From assembly GCF_025840185.1 (NCBI RefSeq), contig NZ_JAMPJU010000018.1, forward strand, positions 1-36,813: 36,813 nt of DNA, written 5' to 3'. The notes below the pieces were generated by a model. It searched no databases, was not told where the DNA came from, and was given only the letters and a program-made list of their open reading frames with translations. The DNA comes from Brenneria izbisi (lineage in GTDB: Bacteria > Pseudomonadota > Gammaproteobacteria > Enterobacterales > Enterobacteriaceae). Shown in pieces: positions 1 through 9,800 of this stretch; the stretch's first letter is position 1; each line of letters starts with the position of its first letter. A program made the position numbers and the translations under genes.

Positions 1-3000
1 GAAACGGTTACCGCCATCGCCAGTGATGCCGCGGGCAATATCTCCGCCGCGGTTACCGTGACGGCCCCGGATACCACCGCGCCGGAAGCGCCCGCGGCTC
101 TCCTGGTCGCGGAAGATGGCGCCTCGGTCAGCGGTACAGCGGAAGCCGGCAGCACGGTCACGATCAGTGATGTGGCAGGCAATGTGCTGGGCAGTGTCAC
201 AGCAGGGAGCGACGGCAGCTTTACGGTGCCGCTGTCGCCTGCGCTGACCAACGGAGAAACGATTACCGCCATTGCCAGTGATGCCGCGGGCAATATCTCC
301 GCCGCGGTTACCGTGACGGCCCCGGATACCACCGCGCCGGAAGCGCCCGCGGCTCTCCTGGTCGCGGAAGATGGCGCGTCGGTCAGCGGTACAGCGGAAG
401 CCGGCAGCACGGTCACGATCAGTGATGCAGCCGGCAATGTACTAGGCAACGCCACGGCAGGGAGCGACGGCAGCTTTACTGTGCCGCTGTCGCCTGCGCT
501 GACCAACGGAGAAACGATTACCGCCGTCGCCAGTGATACTGCCGGTAATATCTCCGCCGCGGTTACCGTGACGGCCCCGGATACCACCGCGCCGGAAGCG
601 CCCGCGGCTCTCCTGGTCGAGGAAGATGGCGCCTCGGTCAGCGGCACCGCCGAAGCCGGCAGCACGGTCACTATCAGTGATACCGCAGGCACTGTGCTGG
701 GCAGCGTCACGGCAGGCGGAGACGGCAGCTTTACCGTGCCGCTGTCACCCGCGCTGACCAACGGTGAAACGGTTACCGCCGTCGCCAGTGATATAACAGG
801 AAACATGTCGCCACCTGCCACAATAACCGCCCCGGATACCACCGCGCCGGAAGCGCCCGCGGCTCTCCTGGTCGCAGAAGATGGCGCGTCGGTCAGCGGC
901 ACCGCCGAAGCCGGCAGCACGGTCACGATCAGCGATGCGGCAGGCAATGTGCTGGGCAGCGTCATGGCAGGGAGCGACGGCAGCTTTACCGTGCCGCTGT
1001 CGCCCGCGCTCACCAACGGAGAAACGGTTACCGCCATCGCCAGTGATACTGCCGGTAATATCTCCGCCGCGGTTACCGTGACGGCCCCGGATACCACCGC
1101 GCCGGAAGCGCCCGCGGCTCTCCTGGTCGCGGAAGATGGCGCGTCGGTCAGCGGTTCAGCGGAAGCTGGCAGTACGGTCACGATCAGCGATGCGGCAGGT
1201 AATGTGCTGGGCAGTGTCACAGCAGGCGGAGACGGCAGCTTTAGCGTGCCGCTGTCGCCCGCGCTGACCAACGGAGAAACGGTTACCGCCGTCGCCAGTG
1301 ATGCCGCGGGCAATATCTCCGAACCCGCCACAATAACCGCCCCGGATACCACCGCGCCGGAAGCGCCTGCGGCTCTCCTGGTCGCGGAAGATGGCGCCTC
1401 GGTCAGCGGTACAGCGGAAGCCGGCAGCACGGTCACGATCAGTGATGTGGCAGGCAATGTGCTGGGCAGTGTCACAGCAGGGAGCGACGGCAGCTTTACG
1501 GTGCCGCTGTCGCCTGCGCTGACCAACGGAGAAACGATTACCGCCATTGCCAGTGATGCCGCGGGCAATATCTCCGCCGCGGTTACCGTGACGGCCCCGG
1601 ATACCACCGCGCCGGAAGCGCCCGCGGCTCTCCTGGTCGCGGAAGATGGCGCGTCGGTCAGCGGTACAGCGGAAGCCGGCAGCACGGTCACGATCAGCGA
1701 CGCGGCAGGCAATGTGTTGGGCAGTGTCATGGCAGGGAGCGACGGCAGCTTTAGCGTGCCGCTGTCGCCCGCGCTGACCAACGGAGAAACGGTTACCGCC
1801 GTCGCCCGCGATGCCGCGGGCAATATCTCCGAACCCGCCACAATAACCGCCCCGGATACCACCGCGCCGGAAGCGCCAACCGCTAATATCAGCGACGATG
1901 GCGGTAGCATCAGCGGCGTCGCTGAAAGCAACAGTACGGTTACCATCACGTTGGAGGATGGTTCGTCTGTAACGGTTCAGGCGGGTTCTGATGGCAACTA
2001 CAGTCACACGTTCTCCAGTGCGCAGGCGGACGGGCAATCGATATCCGTTACCGCTACCGATGTGGCCGGGAATGTTTCCACTGCCACCACCGTTATCGCG
2101 CCGGTGTTGGTACTGTCGGCAAGTGATAATTCTGTATTGCTGGATTTGACTACTGATGCGGCAGTCACCACTGAATCGTACAGTGACTGGGGATTGCTGG
2201 TCGTAGGGGCGCTGGGTAACATTGCATCATTGCTGGGAAATGATAGCGCACAGGTTACCTTCACAATTGATGAGGGCGCATCGGCGGACATTGTTTTGGA
2301 AGCCAATGCCACCGGCGGCGTGCTGTCGTTGCTTAGCAGCATGGGAGTGATGGTGCAGCAATATAATGCTGCTACTGATGCCTGGACGACGGTGATTGAT
2401 ACCTCGAACGCGCAGTGGGCCAGCCTGCTGACCATTGGCAGTAACGGCGTTACGCTTAATGTGGATAATCTGACGGAAGGCACTTACCGAGCGCTGGCTT
2501 ATAACACCACGTTGCTGGCGGTAGGATCTTTCATCAGTCTGGAAGCGACGGTGACGCAAATTGCCGCTGGCATACTTGTCGGAGAAACCAGCTTCAGCGG
2601 TAATGTGATTATCGATGCCGATCCTGAACATGGCACCGATGTGGCGCCGGCTGGTACGGTGGTGACGCAGGTAACGAATAGCGCGGGCGATGTGGTTACG
2701 GTAACGCAGGATGCCGCCACAATCCAGGGGACATACGGTACGCTGACCATCAATCCCGACGGCAGCTATACCTACACGCTCACCGATACCGCTACGACGC
2801 ATCTGGGCCAGACCGATAGCTTCACCTACACCATTATTGCCAATGGCGTAACGGCTAACGCCAACCTTAATATCTCGCTGGGAACGGATATCAACGCGCC
2901 CGGTAATGTGATTGCAGTGGATGACGCGGCATCCATTACCTTTGATACTACCGTGGCGGCGATAGATAACGGCGTGTCGTCGCAAAACGGATTTACTGTG

Positions 3001-4818
3001 TTGAATCTGGCGTTGGGCAGCACTCTGGATGTGGGGCTATTGGCTAATATTACCGATCCCATTATTTTTGATGTGGAAGAAGGGACGACCCGGACGATGA
3101 CGCTCCAGGCCTCCGTCGGCGGGGTTTCGCTTCTGTCCGGGTTTGATCTTTATATCTACAAATTCAATGACGCCACTCAGCAGTACGATCAGTATCGGAT
3201 GGTGGAGGGGTGGCTGACCGTTCCGCTTGCGGGTGGTTCTTCCGATGAACTGACCTTGACGCTGGACGGCGGCCAATATTTGTTCCTGCTGGATACCGCT
3301 TACGGTATTAGTGCGCTGACGGCGTATACCCTGAATATTCTGGAAGATCACGTTTATACCGTTGAAACGGTCAGCGCCAGCACATCTGGCAACGTGATGG
3401 ACGATGACACCGTGCCTACGGGGTCGGCGATCAGCGCGGTGAATGGCGTGGCGATCGCTGCGGAGGGAACCACTAGCATCACTGGTGAATATGGCGTGCT
3501 GACCATTGATGCACAGGGCAATTATACCTATATGTTGAACGCCGGCGTCGGCGCGGACCATATCACCGCGCCGGACAGCTTCGTCTATACAGTGAGGGCG
3601 CCGGACGGCGAATCCGACAGCGGCACGCTGAATATCACGTTGGTAGCCAGCGCGCTGGCGGCGGTGGACGATAGCGTCACGCTGCCAGTTACCACGGTAC
3701 AGGAAGAGGCCGCTTATAGTGACAGTAATGCGGGTTCCACTACCTGGAGTACGGCGGTGTTTGCATCGACCTCCGGGAGCGCCAGCGGTACGGTGACGGT
3801 AGCGGAGAACATGGTGCTGAAAGATGCGACCATTCTGTTTAATGTGAATTCTGTTTTAAGTCTCAGCAGTCTAAGTATTAGCTGGACTTTACGGGGCAGT
3901 GACGGAACTCAACTGGCATCCGGCAGTGTACCCAGTGGTACGTTGTTGGGCGGTAGCGCAACGGCTTCGCTGAATAGTCTGGAACTGGCGGCTGGCGACT
4001 ATACCCTCAATTTTACCGGCTCCGTCGGCGGGCTATCCATCGGGACTATCACGGTGAGCGCATCGGTAACGGGCACCAGCATGTTGCTGGATAGTTTCCA
4101 GACCCAAACCGCCACCGCGACGGGGAATATCTTTGACGGCAGCGGTTCGGAAGGCAGTGCTTCCGACCAACTGGTTTCGGTGCAGACTACCTTGTCCATT
4201 GCCGATGCGAATGGCGTCGTCACCACCCTGGATCCCTATACCACCAGCGACGCCACGGCGACGGTACAAGGACGGTATGGCGTACTGACGCTCAATATCG
4301 ACGGCGGATACAGCTATATCCTGAACAGTGACGTGGGTATCGGCGCCATCAATGTTAAAGAAACCTTCGATTACACACTCACTACGGCGGGGGGCGAGAC
4401 AGTCAGCGCCACGCTGACTATCGATTTGGCGCCGCAGATAAACGGCACCATCTATAACGATATCGGCACCAGTTCGGTCTACGACGATACCTTTACGCTC
4501 AGTAGCGGCAGCGACACGTTAATTTTCGACCTGTTGAATGGCGCGGACGCTACCGGCGGTAACGGCAGCGATATCTGGACGGATTTCTCATTGACCGATG
4601 GCGATCAGATCGATGTCAGCCTGTTGCTGCAAGGCTGGAGCGCTGACAGCGGCAATCTCGGCGACTGGATTTCCGTTGAGACGATAGGCGGCAATACGGT
4701 GATCTCTATTGACCGAGACGGTCAAGGCGCGGCGTTCAGCGCTACGGAACTGGTCACATTGCAGGCGGTGCAGATTACCCTGGATGAACTGCTGGAAAAT
4801 AACGCCATGACTGCCTAA
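1..4818 (+). CDS. Large BapA/SiiE-like repetitive adhesin, C-terminal part (5' end outside window)
   Basis: The frame is open from base 1, so the true start lies upstream; 1605 residues are visible. Three parts can be seen: about seven 85-residue Ig-like (Big_6-type) repeats to residue ~616, then a degenerate copy to ~700; three larger modules of about 250-260 residues, each closing with a G-x-YG-x-LT-x-n-x-DG-x-Y-x-Y block (near bases 2728, 3484 and 4270, VCBS/Bap-like); and from residue ~1480 a C-terminal domain rich in Gly, Asp and Ser ending in NGSDIWTDFSLTDGDQIDVS, typical of a type I secretion target domain. No classical RTX nonapeptide array is seen. The three genes behind it encode a matching type I secretion system, so this is very likely its substrate, a surface protein for biofilm or host attachment. 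The assignment rests on architecture. Confidence 0.9.
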   Translation, partial: ETVTAIASDAAGNISAAVTVTAPDTTAPEAPAALLVAEDGASVSGTAEAGSTVTISDVAGNVLGSVTAGSDGSFTVPLSPALTNGETITAIASDAAGNISAAVTVTAPDTTAPEAPAALLVAEDGASVSGTAEAGSTVTISDAAGNVLGNATAGSDGSFTVPLSPALTNGETITAVASDTAGNISAAVTVTAPDTTAPEAPAALLVEEDGASVSGTAEAGSTVTISDTAGTVLGSVTAGGDGSFTVPLSPALTNGETVTAVASDITGNMSPPATITAPDTTAPEAPAALLVAEDGASVSGTAEAGSTVTISDAAGNVLGSVMAGSDGSFTVPLSPALTNGETVTAIASDTAGNISAAVTVTAPDTTAPEAPAALLVAEDGASVSGSAEAGSTVTISDAAGNVLGSVTAGGDGSFSVPLSPALTNGETVTAVASDAAGNISEPATITAPDTTAPEAPAALLVAEDGASVSGTAEAGSTVTISDVAGNVLGSVTAGSDGSFTVPLSPALTNGETITAIASDAAGNISAAVTVTAPDTTAPEAPAALLVAEDGASVSGTAEAGSTVTISDAAGNVLGSVMAGSDGSFSVPLSPALTNGETVTAVARDAAGNISEPATITAPDTTAPEAPTANISDDGGSISGVAESNSTVTITLEDGSSVTVQAGSDGNYSHTFSSAQADGQSISVTATDVAGNVSTATTVIAPVLVLSASDNSVLLDLTTDAAVTTESYSDWGLLVVGALGNIASLLGNDSAQVTFTIDEGASADIVLEANATGGVLSLLSSMGVMVQQYNAATDAWTTVIDTSNAQWASLLTIGSNGVTLNVDNLTEGTYRALAYNTTLLAVGSFISLEATVTQIAAGILVGETSFSGNVIIDADPEHGTDVAPAGTVVTQVTNSAGDVVTVTQDAATIQGTYGTLTINPDGSYTYTLTDTATTHLGQTDSFTYTIIANGVTANANLNISLGTDINAPGNVIAVDDAASITFDTTVAAIDNGVSSQNGFTVLNLALGSTLDVGLLANITDPIIFDVEEGTTRTMTLQASVGGVSLLSGFDLYIYKFNDATQQYDQYRMVEGWLTVPLAGGSSDELTLTLDGGQYLFLLDTAYGISALTAYTLNILEDHVYTVETVSASTSGNVMDDDTVPTGSAISAVNGVAIAAEGTTSITGEYGVLTIDAQGNYTYMLNAGVGADHITAPDSFVYTVRAPDGESDSGTLNITLVASALAAVDDSVTLPVTTVQEEAAYSDSNAGSTTWSTAVFASTSGSASGTVTVAENMVLKDATILFNVNSVLSLSSLSISWTLRGSDGTQLASGSVPSGTLLGGSATASLNSLELAAGDYTLNFTGSVGGLSIGTITVSASVTGTSMLLDSFQTQTATATGNIFDGSGSEGSASDQLVSVQTTLSIADANGVVTTLDPYTTSDATATVQGRYGVLTLNIDGGYSYILNSDVGIGAINVKETFDYTLTTAGGETVSATLTIDLAPQINGTIYNDIGTSSVYDDTFTLSSGSDTLIFDLLNGADATGGNGSDIWTDFSLTDGDQIDVSLLLQGWSADSGNLGDWISVETIGGNTVISIDRDGQGAAFSATELVTLQAVQITLDELLENNAMTA
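64..2100 (+). repeat. Tandem 255-bp coding repeats of the adhesin
   Basis: Seven full units begin at 64, 319, 574, 829, 1084, 1339 and 1594, each exactly 255 bp (85 codons), opening with codons for APDTTAPEAPAALLV. An eighth, diverged unit starts at 1849 and decays by about 2100. A partial unit occupies 1-63. Variation is mainly in the SDxAGN-x-LG segment and in the end of the unit (SAAVTVT versus SEPATIT or SPPATIT). Such arrays expand and contract by recombination, so allele length is likely to differ between strains. Confidence 0.97.
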
Positions 4819-4922
4819 CGTAAAACACAAAGCCTGTTGGCGCGGTGGGGCCACTGCGCCGACGGCTCGCTTGCTTACCATATGTTGCTGTACTTAATCG
4901 GTTGATTATTTTAGGGAAGAAT

Positions 4923-6350
4923 ATGGGGAATTGTCGTGAATACACGATGAAGCTGGTTTGCCTCTGGGGGTTGGCCGGGGGCATTTACAGCGAGGTCAGC
5001 GTCGCGCAGGCATCACTTCAGCCAGATTTTATCAGTACTGAGCAGATTGTCGCCCAGCAACTGCCTGCGCTTTCAAGTCAGGTCGCGCCGCCGGTCGCGT
5101 CCAACGCGCCTGAAAACCTGGATATCAATGTCGCTGTCGCGCGTGCCGTCTCCTGGCATCCTGATATTCGTGAGGCGGTCGGCCAACTGTTCGAACAGTC
5201 GGAAGCCGTCAACGTGGCGCAGGCGCAATATTATCCGCAGGTGAACGGCGGGATTAATAATGGCATTACCAACAGTTACAGCGACAGCGGCTATAGCCCG
5301 TCGCTAGTGCTGTCGATTACCCAGATGTTGTATGATTTCGGCAAGGCGGATAGCCAGGTGCGCGCCGCCAACGCTGGCGTGGCGCAGGCGCAGGCGAATG
5401 TACTGGTGAGCATTGATACCGTGGCGCATGATACCTCGTCGGCGATAGTTCAGGTACAGGGCTATCAGAAGCTGGTCGGGATCGCCCGCGAGCAACTGGC
5501 TGCGCTTAACGGCATTAGCCAACTGGCGCGTCAGCGCAGCGATGAGGGCGCCAGTTCAGTGTCGGATGTGGTGCAAACCGAAGCGCGTATCGAAGGCGCG
5601 CGCGCGATGTTGCTACAGTATCAGGCCAATCTTGATCGTTGGCGCGCCACGCTCAGCGCACGGTTGGGCTGGGATCGCATTCAGCATGTCAGCGACGCTT
5701 TTCCTGCAAGCCTGCAAGGTGTTTGCGACGTTAGCCAACCTGATGACCAACTGATCCCTGCGGTGCTGGCGGCTTACGCCCAGGCCAATAAAGCACAGGC
5801 GCAATTGGATGAGAGCAGCGCCCGGATGCTTCCTACCATCTCCTTACAGCCGGAAGTTACGCATTATCTGAATGACCGTTACGCCAATAGCCAAACACTG
5901 GATCGCACACAATATTCCGCCTGGGTAAAAGTGGAAGTGCCGCTGTATCAGGGCGGTCGGTTAACCGCCAGCCGCAACGCGGCGGCGCACTTGCTGGAAG
6001 CCGCCAAAGCCGCAGTACAGAACGCACAGTTGACGGCGCGTCAGCGGTTGACGGAAGCGAAAAATGAAGCGCAAAGTCTGGCGCGCACCCTGAAAATTCA
6101 GGCACGGCAGCAGCAACTGGGAGAGCGAACCCGCGCGCTTTATCAACAGCAATATCTGGAACTGGGCACCCGGCCATTGCTTGATGTACTCAACGCTGAA
6201 CAAGAGGTGTTTCAGGCGCGCTTCACCGAGCAACAGACCTTGACGCAATTGCGCCAGTTGCAACTCGATTGTCTGTATAGCACCGGCAAAATGCGCAGTG
6301 CGTTCGCCTTGAATAATCGCACCATCCAGTCGGTGGAGATCCAGCCATGA
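4923..6350 (+). CDS. TolC-family outer-membrane channel of the type I secretion system
   Basis: This is an outer-membrane efflux protein of the TolC/LapE type, which would give the adhesin its exit channel. The reading frame reaches back to a GTG at 4845, but ATG 4923 has a good ribosome site (AGGGAAGA, about 4 bases upstream) and leads into a signal-peptide-like stretch; ATG 4947 (MKLVCLWGLAGG) is also possible. The mature part shows the expected long helical coiled-coil sequence with the family pattern twice: an LDINVAVARA opening near residue 60, and a second half with VPLYQGGRL followed by Arg- and Gln-rich helices and TRPLLDVLNAEQE. Length (475 aa) fits the family. The stop overlaps the next start as ATGA, so the two are probably translationally coupled. 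Confidence 0.9.
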   Translation: MGNCREYTMKLVCLWGLAGGIYSEVSVAQASLQPDFISTEQIVAQQLPALSSQVAPPVASNAPENLDINVAVARAVSWHPDIREAVGQLFEQSEAVNVAQAQYYPQVNGGINNGITNSYSDSGYSPSLVLSITQMLYDFGKADSQVRAANAGVAQAQANVLVSIDTVAHDTSSAIVQVQGYQKLVGIAREQLAALNGISQLARQRSDEGASSVSDVVQTEARIEGARAMLLQYQANLDRWRATLSARLGWDRIQHVSDAFPASLQGVCDVSQPDDQLIPAVLAAYAQANKAQAQLDESSARMLPTISLQPEVTHYLNDRYANSQTLDRTQYSAWVKVEVPLYQGGRLTASRNAAAHLLEAAKAAVQNAQLTARQRLTEAKNEAQSLARTLKIQARQQQLGERTRALYQQQYLELGTRPLLDVLNAEQEVFQARFTEQQTLTQLRQLQLDCLYSTGKMRSAFALNNRTIQSVEIQP

Positions 6351-8527
6351 GTCGGTTGACGGAGAGAGCAGATTCCGCGGCGTCGGAAAGTCAGAAACAG
6401 GCATTGCCGCAGTGGGCCGCGGCCATCGGTTATGTGGCTGCTTATTACCGGCTGGCTTTTTCGCCGGGCGCGCTTCAGGCCAGCGCCCGCTGGCTGGAAG
6501 ATCGCACGTTTTCACAGGCGTTGCAAAGCCTGGCGCGGCAGGCCGGACTGACCGCTTGCGTGCAGTCGCATCAGGCGATTACCGTCTGGCGGTTGCCGTT
6601 GGCGGTGCAACTGACGGATGGTCAGGTCGGGGTTATTGAACAGTTTGATGGCGAAGATACCGTGAGTCTCTGTTTTGTGGCAGACGGCAACCAGCTTAGC
6701 CAGCTTTCCCTGAGTCAACTTTTACCGTCGATCCGCCAGGTGGTGACGCTGCGTCCCGCGGCGTTGAAAGACAGCCGCGCCAGCCGCTATCTGCAAAGCT
6801 ATCGACCGGACTGGCTGTGGACGCTGGCGCTGCGGGATATTAAGCCTTACGGCTATGTGATGCTGGCCTCGCTGATCGTTAACATCCTGTCGCTGGCCGG
6901 GATCCTGTTTTCCATGCAGGTCTATGACCGAGTGATCCCGGCGCAATCTTACCCGACGCTTTATGTCCTGTTCGGCGGCGTGTTGATCGCGGTGATCTTC
7001 GCTTTTCTGTTACGGGTCGGACGGGCGCACATTACGGATATTCTCGGCAAGCGTGCGGATATCCGCATCTCCGATCGCGTTTTCGGTCATGCCTTAAGGC
7101 TACGTAACAGCGTCATTCCGCGCTCCACTGGCAGCTTTATTTCCCAACTCCGCGAACTGGAGCAGATCCGTGAAATGGCGACCTCCACGACGGTTTCCGC
7201 GGTAGTGGATCTGCCGTTTTTCCTGCTGTTCTGGCTGGTGCTGGCGATCATTGCGCCATCGTTATCGTGGATCGCGCCGGCGGCGGCGTTGCTTATGGTT
7301 CTGCCCGGCCTGTTGCTGCAAAAGAAACTGGCGCGGCTGGCGCGCCAGTCCACACAGGAAAATACGCTGCGCAACGCGGTGCTGGTGGAAAGTGTGCAGG
7401 GACTGGAAGATATCAAACTGATGCAGGCGGAGAATCGTTTTCAGCAGCAGTGGAATAACTACATCAGCATCAGCGCCGAATCCGGCGTGCGGATCCGTAA
7501 GCTCACCCAGTGGCTGATTAGCTGGGGCGTGAGTATTCAGGGATTGGTGTATGCGCTGGTGGTGATGATTGGCGCGCCGCTGGTTATCGAAGGCGAAATG
7601 ACTACCGGGGCGATTGTTGCCGCGTCGTTGCTATCATCCCGCATGATTGCGCCGATGACTACGCTGTGCGGCGTACTGGCCCGCTGGCAACAGGTCAAAG
7701 CCGCGAAAGAAGGGCTGGACAGTATCATGCAGCTACCGGTGGAGAACAGCCAGGATGAAAGCAAAGTACATTGCGCGGTGTTGTACGGTCACTACCAGTT
7801 TCGCGGCGCGTCATTCCGTTATCATAGTGAAGAGAGCGGTATCGCGCTGAAAATCGCGCAACTGGAGATCCATCCTGGCGAGCGCGTGGCGTTGCTGGGG
7901 CGCAATGGCGCCGGGAAATCCACCTTGCTTCAGGCGATGGTTGGAGGCATGGAGTTGGTGGAAGGTGAACTGCGGCTTGATAACCTCAGTCTGGCGCATA
8001 TCGATATGGCGGATGTACGGCGCAACGTCGCGTTGATCACACAGCATGCCCGGCTGTTTTTCGGCACACTGCGTGACAACCTGACGCTGGGGGCGCCTCG
8101 CGCCAGCGATGCGGAGATATTTGCCGCGCTGGACGTATGCGGCGCGGCAGATTTTGTCAAAAAGCTGGCGCTGGGGCTGGATCACCCGGTTATGGAAGGC
8201 GGGATCGGACTTTCCGGCGGTCAGCGGCAGTCGATTCTGCTGGCGCGCATGTTGCTGCGCGATCCCAATATCGTGCTGTTGGATGAGCCCACCGCCTTTC
8301 TGGACGAACACACCGAGCGGGAATTTATTCAACGTCTTGCAGGTTGGCTGGCGGGCCGCACGCTGGTGGTGGCAACCCACCGTGTTGCGGTGCTTGAGTT
8401 GGTGGAACGCGTTATCGTACTGCAAGAAGGGCAACTGGTGATGGATGCGCCCAAAGAGCAGGCATTAAGTACTGTCCGTGATCGTAACAGACGTCAGGAG
8501 GGGACGAATGAAAAACCATCCGCCTGA
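6347..8527 (+). CDS. Type I secretion ABC exporter (LssB/LapB type)
   Basis: This inner-membrane ATPase powers export of the adhesin. It has the full three-part layout of large-adhesin exporters: an N-terminal C39-peptidase-like domain (about residues 20-140) without an evident catalytic cysteine; a transmembrane region (about 165-440) beginning LRDIKPYGYVMLASLI; and a nucleotide-binding domain with Walker A GRNGAGKST (518-526), signature LSGGQRQ (from 622) and Walker B IVLLDEPT (from 642), then the switch histidine in VVATHR. The degenerate C39 domain is usual where the substrate carries a C-terminal, uncleaved signal, in agreement with the upstream adhesin. The 726-aa length is normal. The end overlaps the next gene by 20 bp. 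Confidence 0.95.
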   Translation: MSRLTERADSAASESQKQALPQWAAAIGYVAAYYRLAFSPGALQASARWLEDRTFSQALQSLARQAGLTACVQSHQAITVWRLPLAVQLTDGQVGVIEQFDGEDTVSLCFVADGNQLSQLSLSQLLPSIRQVVTLRPAALKDSRASRYLQSYRPDWLWTLALRDIKPYGYVMLASLIVNILSLAGILFSMQVYDRVIPAQSYPTLYVLFGGVLIAVIFAFLLRVGRAHITDILGKRADIRISDRVFGHALRLRNSVIPRSTGSFISQLRELEQIREMATSTTVSAVVDLPFFLLFWLVLAIIAPSLSWIAPAAALLMVLPGLLLQKKLARLARQSTQENTLRNAVLVESVQGLEDIKLMQAENRFQQQWNNYISISAESGVRIRKLTQWLISWGVSIQGLVYALVVMIGAPLVIEGEMTTGAIVAASLLSSRMIAPMTTLCGVLARWQQVKAAKEGLDSIMQLPVENSQDESKVHCAVLYGHYQFRGASFRYHSEESGIALKIAQLEIHPGERVALLGRNGAGKSTLLQAMVGGMELVEGELRLDNLSLAHIDMADVRRNVALITQHARLFFGTLRDNLTLGAPRASDAEIFAALDVCGAADFVKKLALGLDHPVMEGGIGLSGGQRQSILLARMLLRDPNIVLLDEPTAFLDEHTEREFIQRLAGWLAGRTLVVATHRVAVLELVERVIVLQEGQLVMDAPKEQALSTVRDRNRRQEGTNEKPSA

Positions 8528-9704
8528 ACTGATGATTGACGATCTGGAAAATGAACATGGCCGGGAAAGTCAGTACGTCGGCGCCAGGCGGATCATTGTG
8601 ATCACCGCGTTGTTGCTACTGGTGGCGGGGGTGTGGGCCTGGTTTGGCACACTGGATGAAGTCTCGACCGGTAGCGGAAAAGTGATCCCCAGTTCGCGCG
8701 AACAGGTGTTGCAATCGCTGGATGGCGGAATACTAGCAGGGCTGAAAGTACGCGAGGGGAGTCTGGTTGAGGCGGGACAAGTGGTGGCGAGGCTGGACCC
8801 GACTCGCTCCGAGTCCAATGTTGGAGAGAGCGCCGCTCGCTATCGCGCAGCGCTGGCCGCCAGCGCCCGACTCAGTGCGGAGGTTAATGATGAAGCGCTG
8901 TCATTTCCCGAGTCGCTAGCGGACAGGCCGGAACTGATCGCGGCGGAAACCCGGCTTTATAACAGCCGCCGGAAACAACTTAAGGATGCCCAATCACAGT
9001 TGAGGGAAGCACAGAAGCTGGTTGAGAGCGAACTGAAGATCACGGAGCGATTGGTGAAAAGCGGGGCGGCGAGCCATGTTGAAGTGCTGCGTCTACGGCG
9101 ACAGAAAACGGATCTCGATCTGAAACTGATCGATCTGCGTTCGCAATATTATGTCCAGGCGCGAGAAGAGTTGGCTAAAGCCAATGCGGAAGTGACCATG
9201 CTTTCGGAGGTAATTAAAGGACGCACCGACTTCGTTACGCGTCTGACGGTACGTTCGCCGGTGCGTGGTATTGTGAAAAATATCCAGGTAACCACCATCG
9301 GCGGGGTTATTCCGCCTAATGGTCAACTGATGGAGATTGTACCGGTGGATGATCGTTTGTTGATTGAAGCGCGTCTGTCGCCACGGGATATCGCGTTCAT
9401 TCATCCGCGTCAGAAAGCGCTGGTGAAAATCACCGCTTATGATTATGCCATTTACGGAGGGCTGGATGGCGTGGTGGAAAGCATTTCGCCGGACACCATT
9501 CAGGATGAAGTCAAACCAGAAATCTTTTATTACCGGGTATTCATTCGCACCAATCAGGATTATCTGCAAAACAAAGCTGGCCGCCACTTTGCCATTGTGC
9601 CGGGGATGATAGCCACGGTGGATATTAAAACTGGTGAGAAAACGGTGATGGACTATTTAATCAAACCGTTTAACCGTGTGAAAGAGGCATTACGGGAACG
9701 TTAA
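8508..9704 (+). CDS. HlyD/LapC-family periplasmic adaptor of the type I secretion system
   Basis: This membrane fusion protein links the ABC exporter to the TolC-like channel. ATG 8508 is chosen because AGGAGG stands 6 bases before it; a GTG at 8478 in the same frame is less likely. The 398-aa product has a cytoplasmic N-terminus, one membrane helix at about residues 28-46 (RIIVITALLLLVAGVWAWF), then the HlyD signature: a biotinyl-lipoyl-like half (GSGKVIPSS, DGGILAGLKVREG, VEAGQVVARLD), a long Arg/Lys/Glu-rich coiled coil at about 115-235, and the returning half (VRSPVRGIVKNIQVTTIGG) with the MEIVPVDDRLLIEARL block. It is the last gene of the secretion operon; no clear terminator follows. 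Confidence 0.95.
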   Translation: MKNHPPELMIDDLENEHGRESQYVGARRIIVITALLLLVAGVWAWFGTLDEVSTGSGKVIPSSREQVLQSLDGGILAGLKVREGSLVEAGQVVARLDPTRSESNVGESAARYRAALAASARLSAEVNDEALSFPESLADRPELIAAETRLYNSRRKQLKDAQSQLREAQKLVESELKITERLVKSGAASHVEVLRLRRQKTDLDLKLIDLRSQYYVQAREELAKANAEVTMLSEVIKGRTDFVTRLTVRSPVRGIVKNIQVTTIGGVIPPNGQLMEIVPVDDRLLIEARLSPRDIAFIHPRQKALVKITAYDYAIYGGLDGVVESISPDTIQDEVKPEIFYYRVFIRTNQDYLQNKAGRHFAIVPGMIATVDIKTGEKTVMDYLIKPFNRVKEALRER

Positions 9705-9800
9705 TCGCCAGCCAAGATAACCCAAGGCTCCATGTGGGGCAGGGGAACTTTTTGATCCGTATTGTCACTTACGATATATCTTATTCACTGGAGACGGATC

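Noticed and set aside
1156..2985. Long minus-strand ORFs antisense to the adhesin
   Set aside because: They are shadows caused by codon bias and 255-bp repetition; their products are Arg/Gly-rich with no recognisable domain.
4845..4922. GTG start at 4845 for the outer-membrane protein
   Set aside because: It would put about 26 basic and non-signal residues before the signal peptide; ATG 4923 has a good ribosome site.
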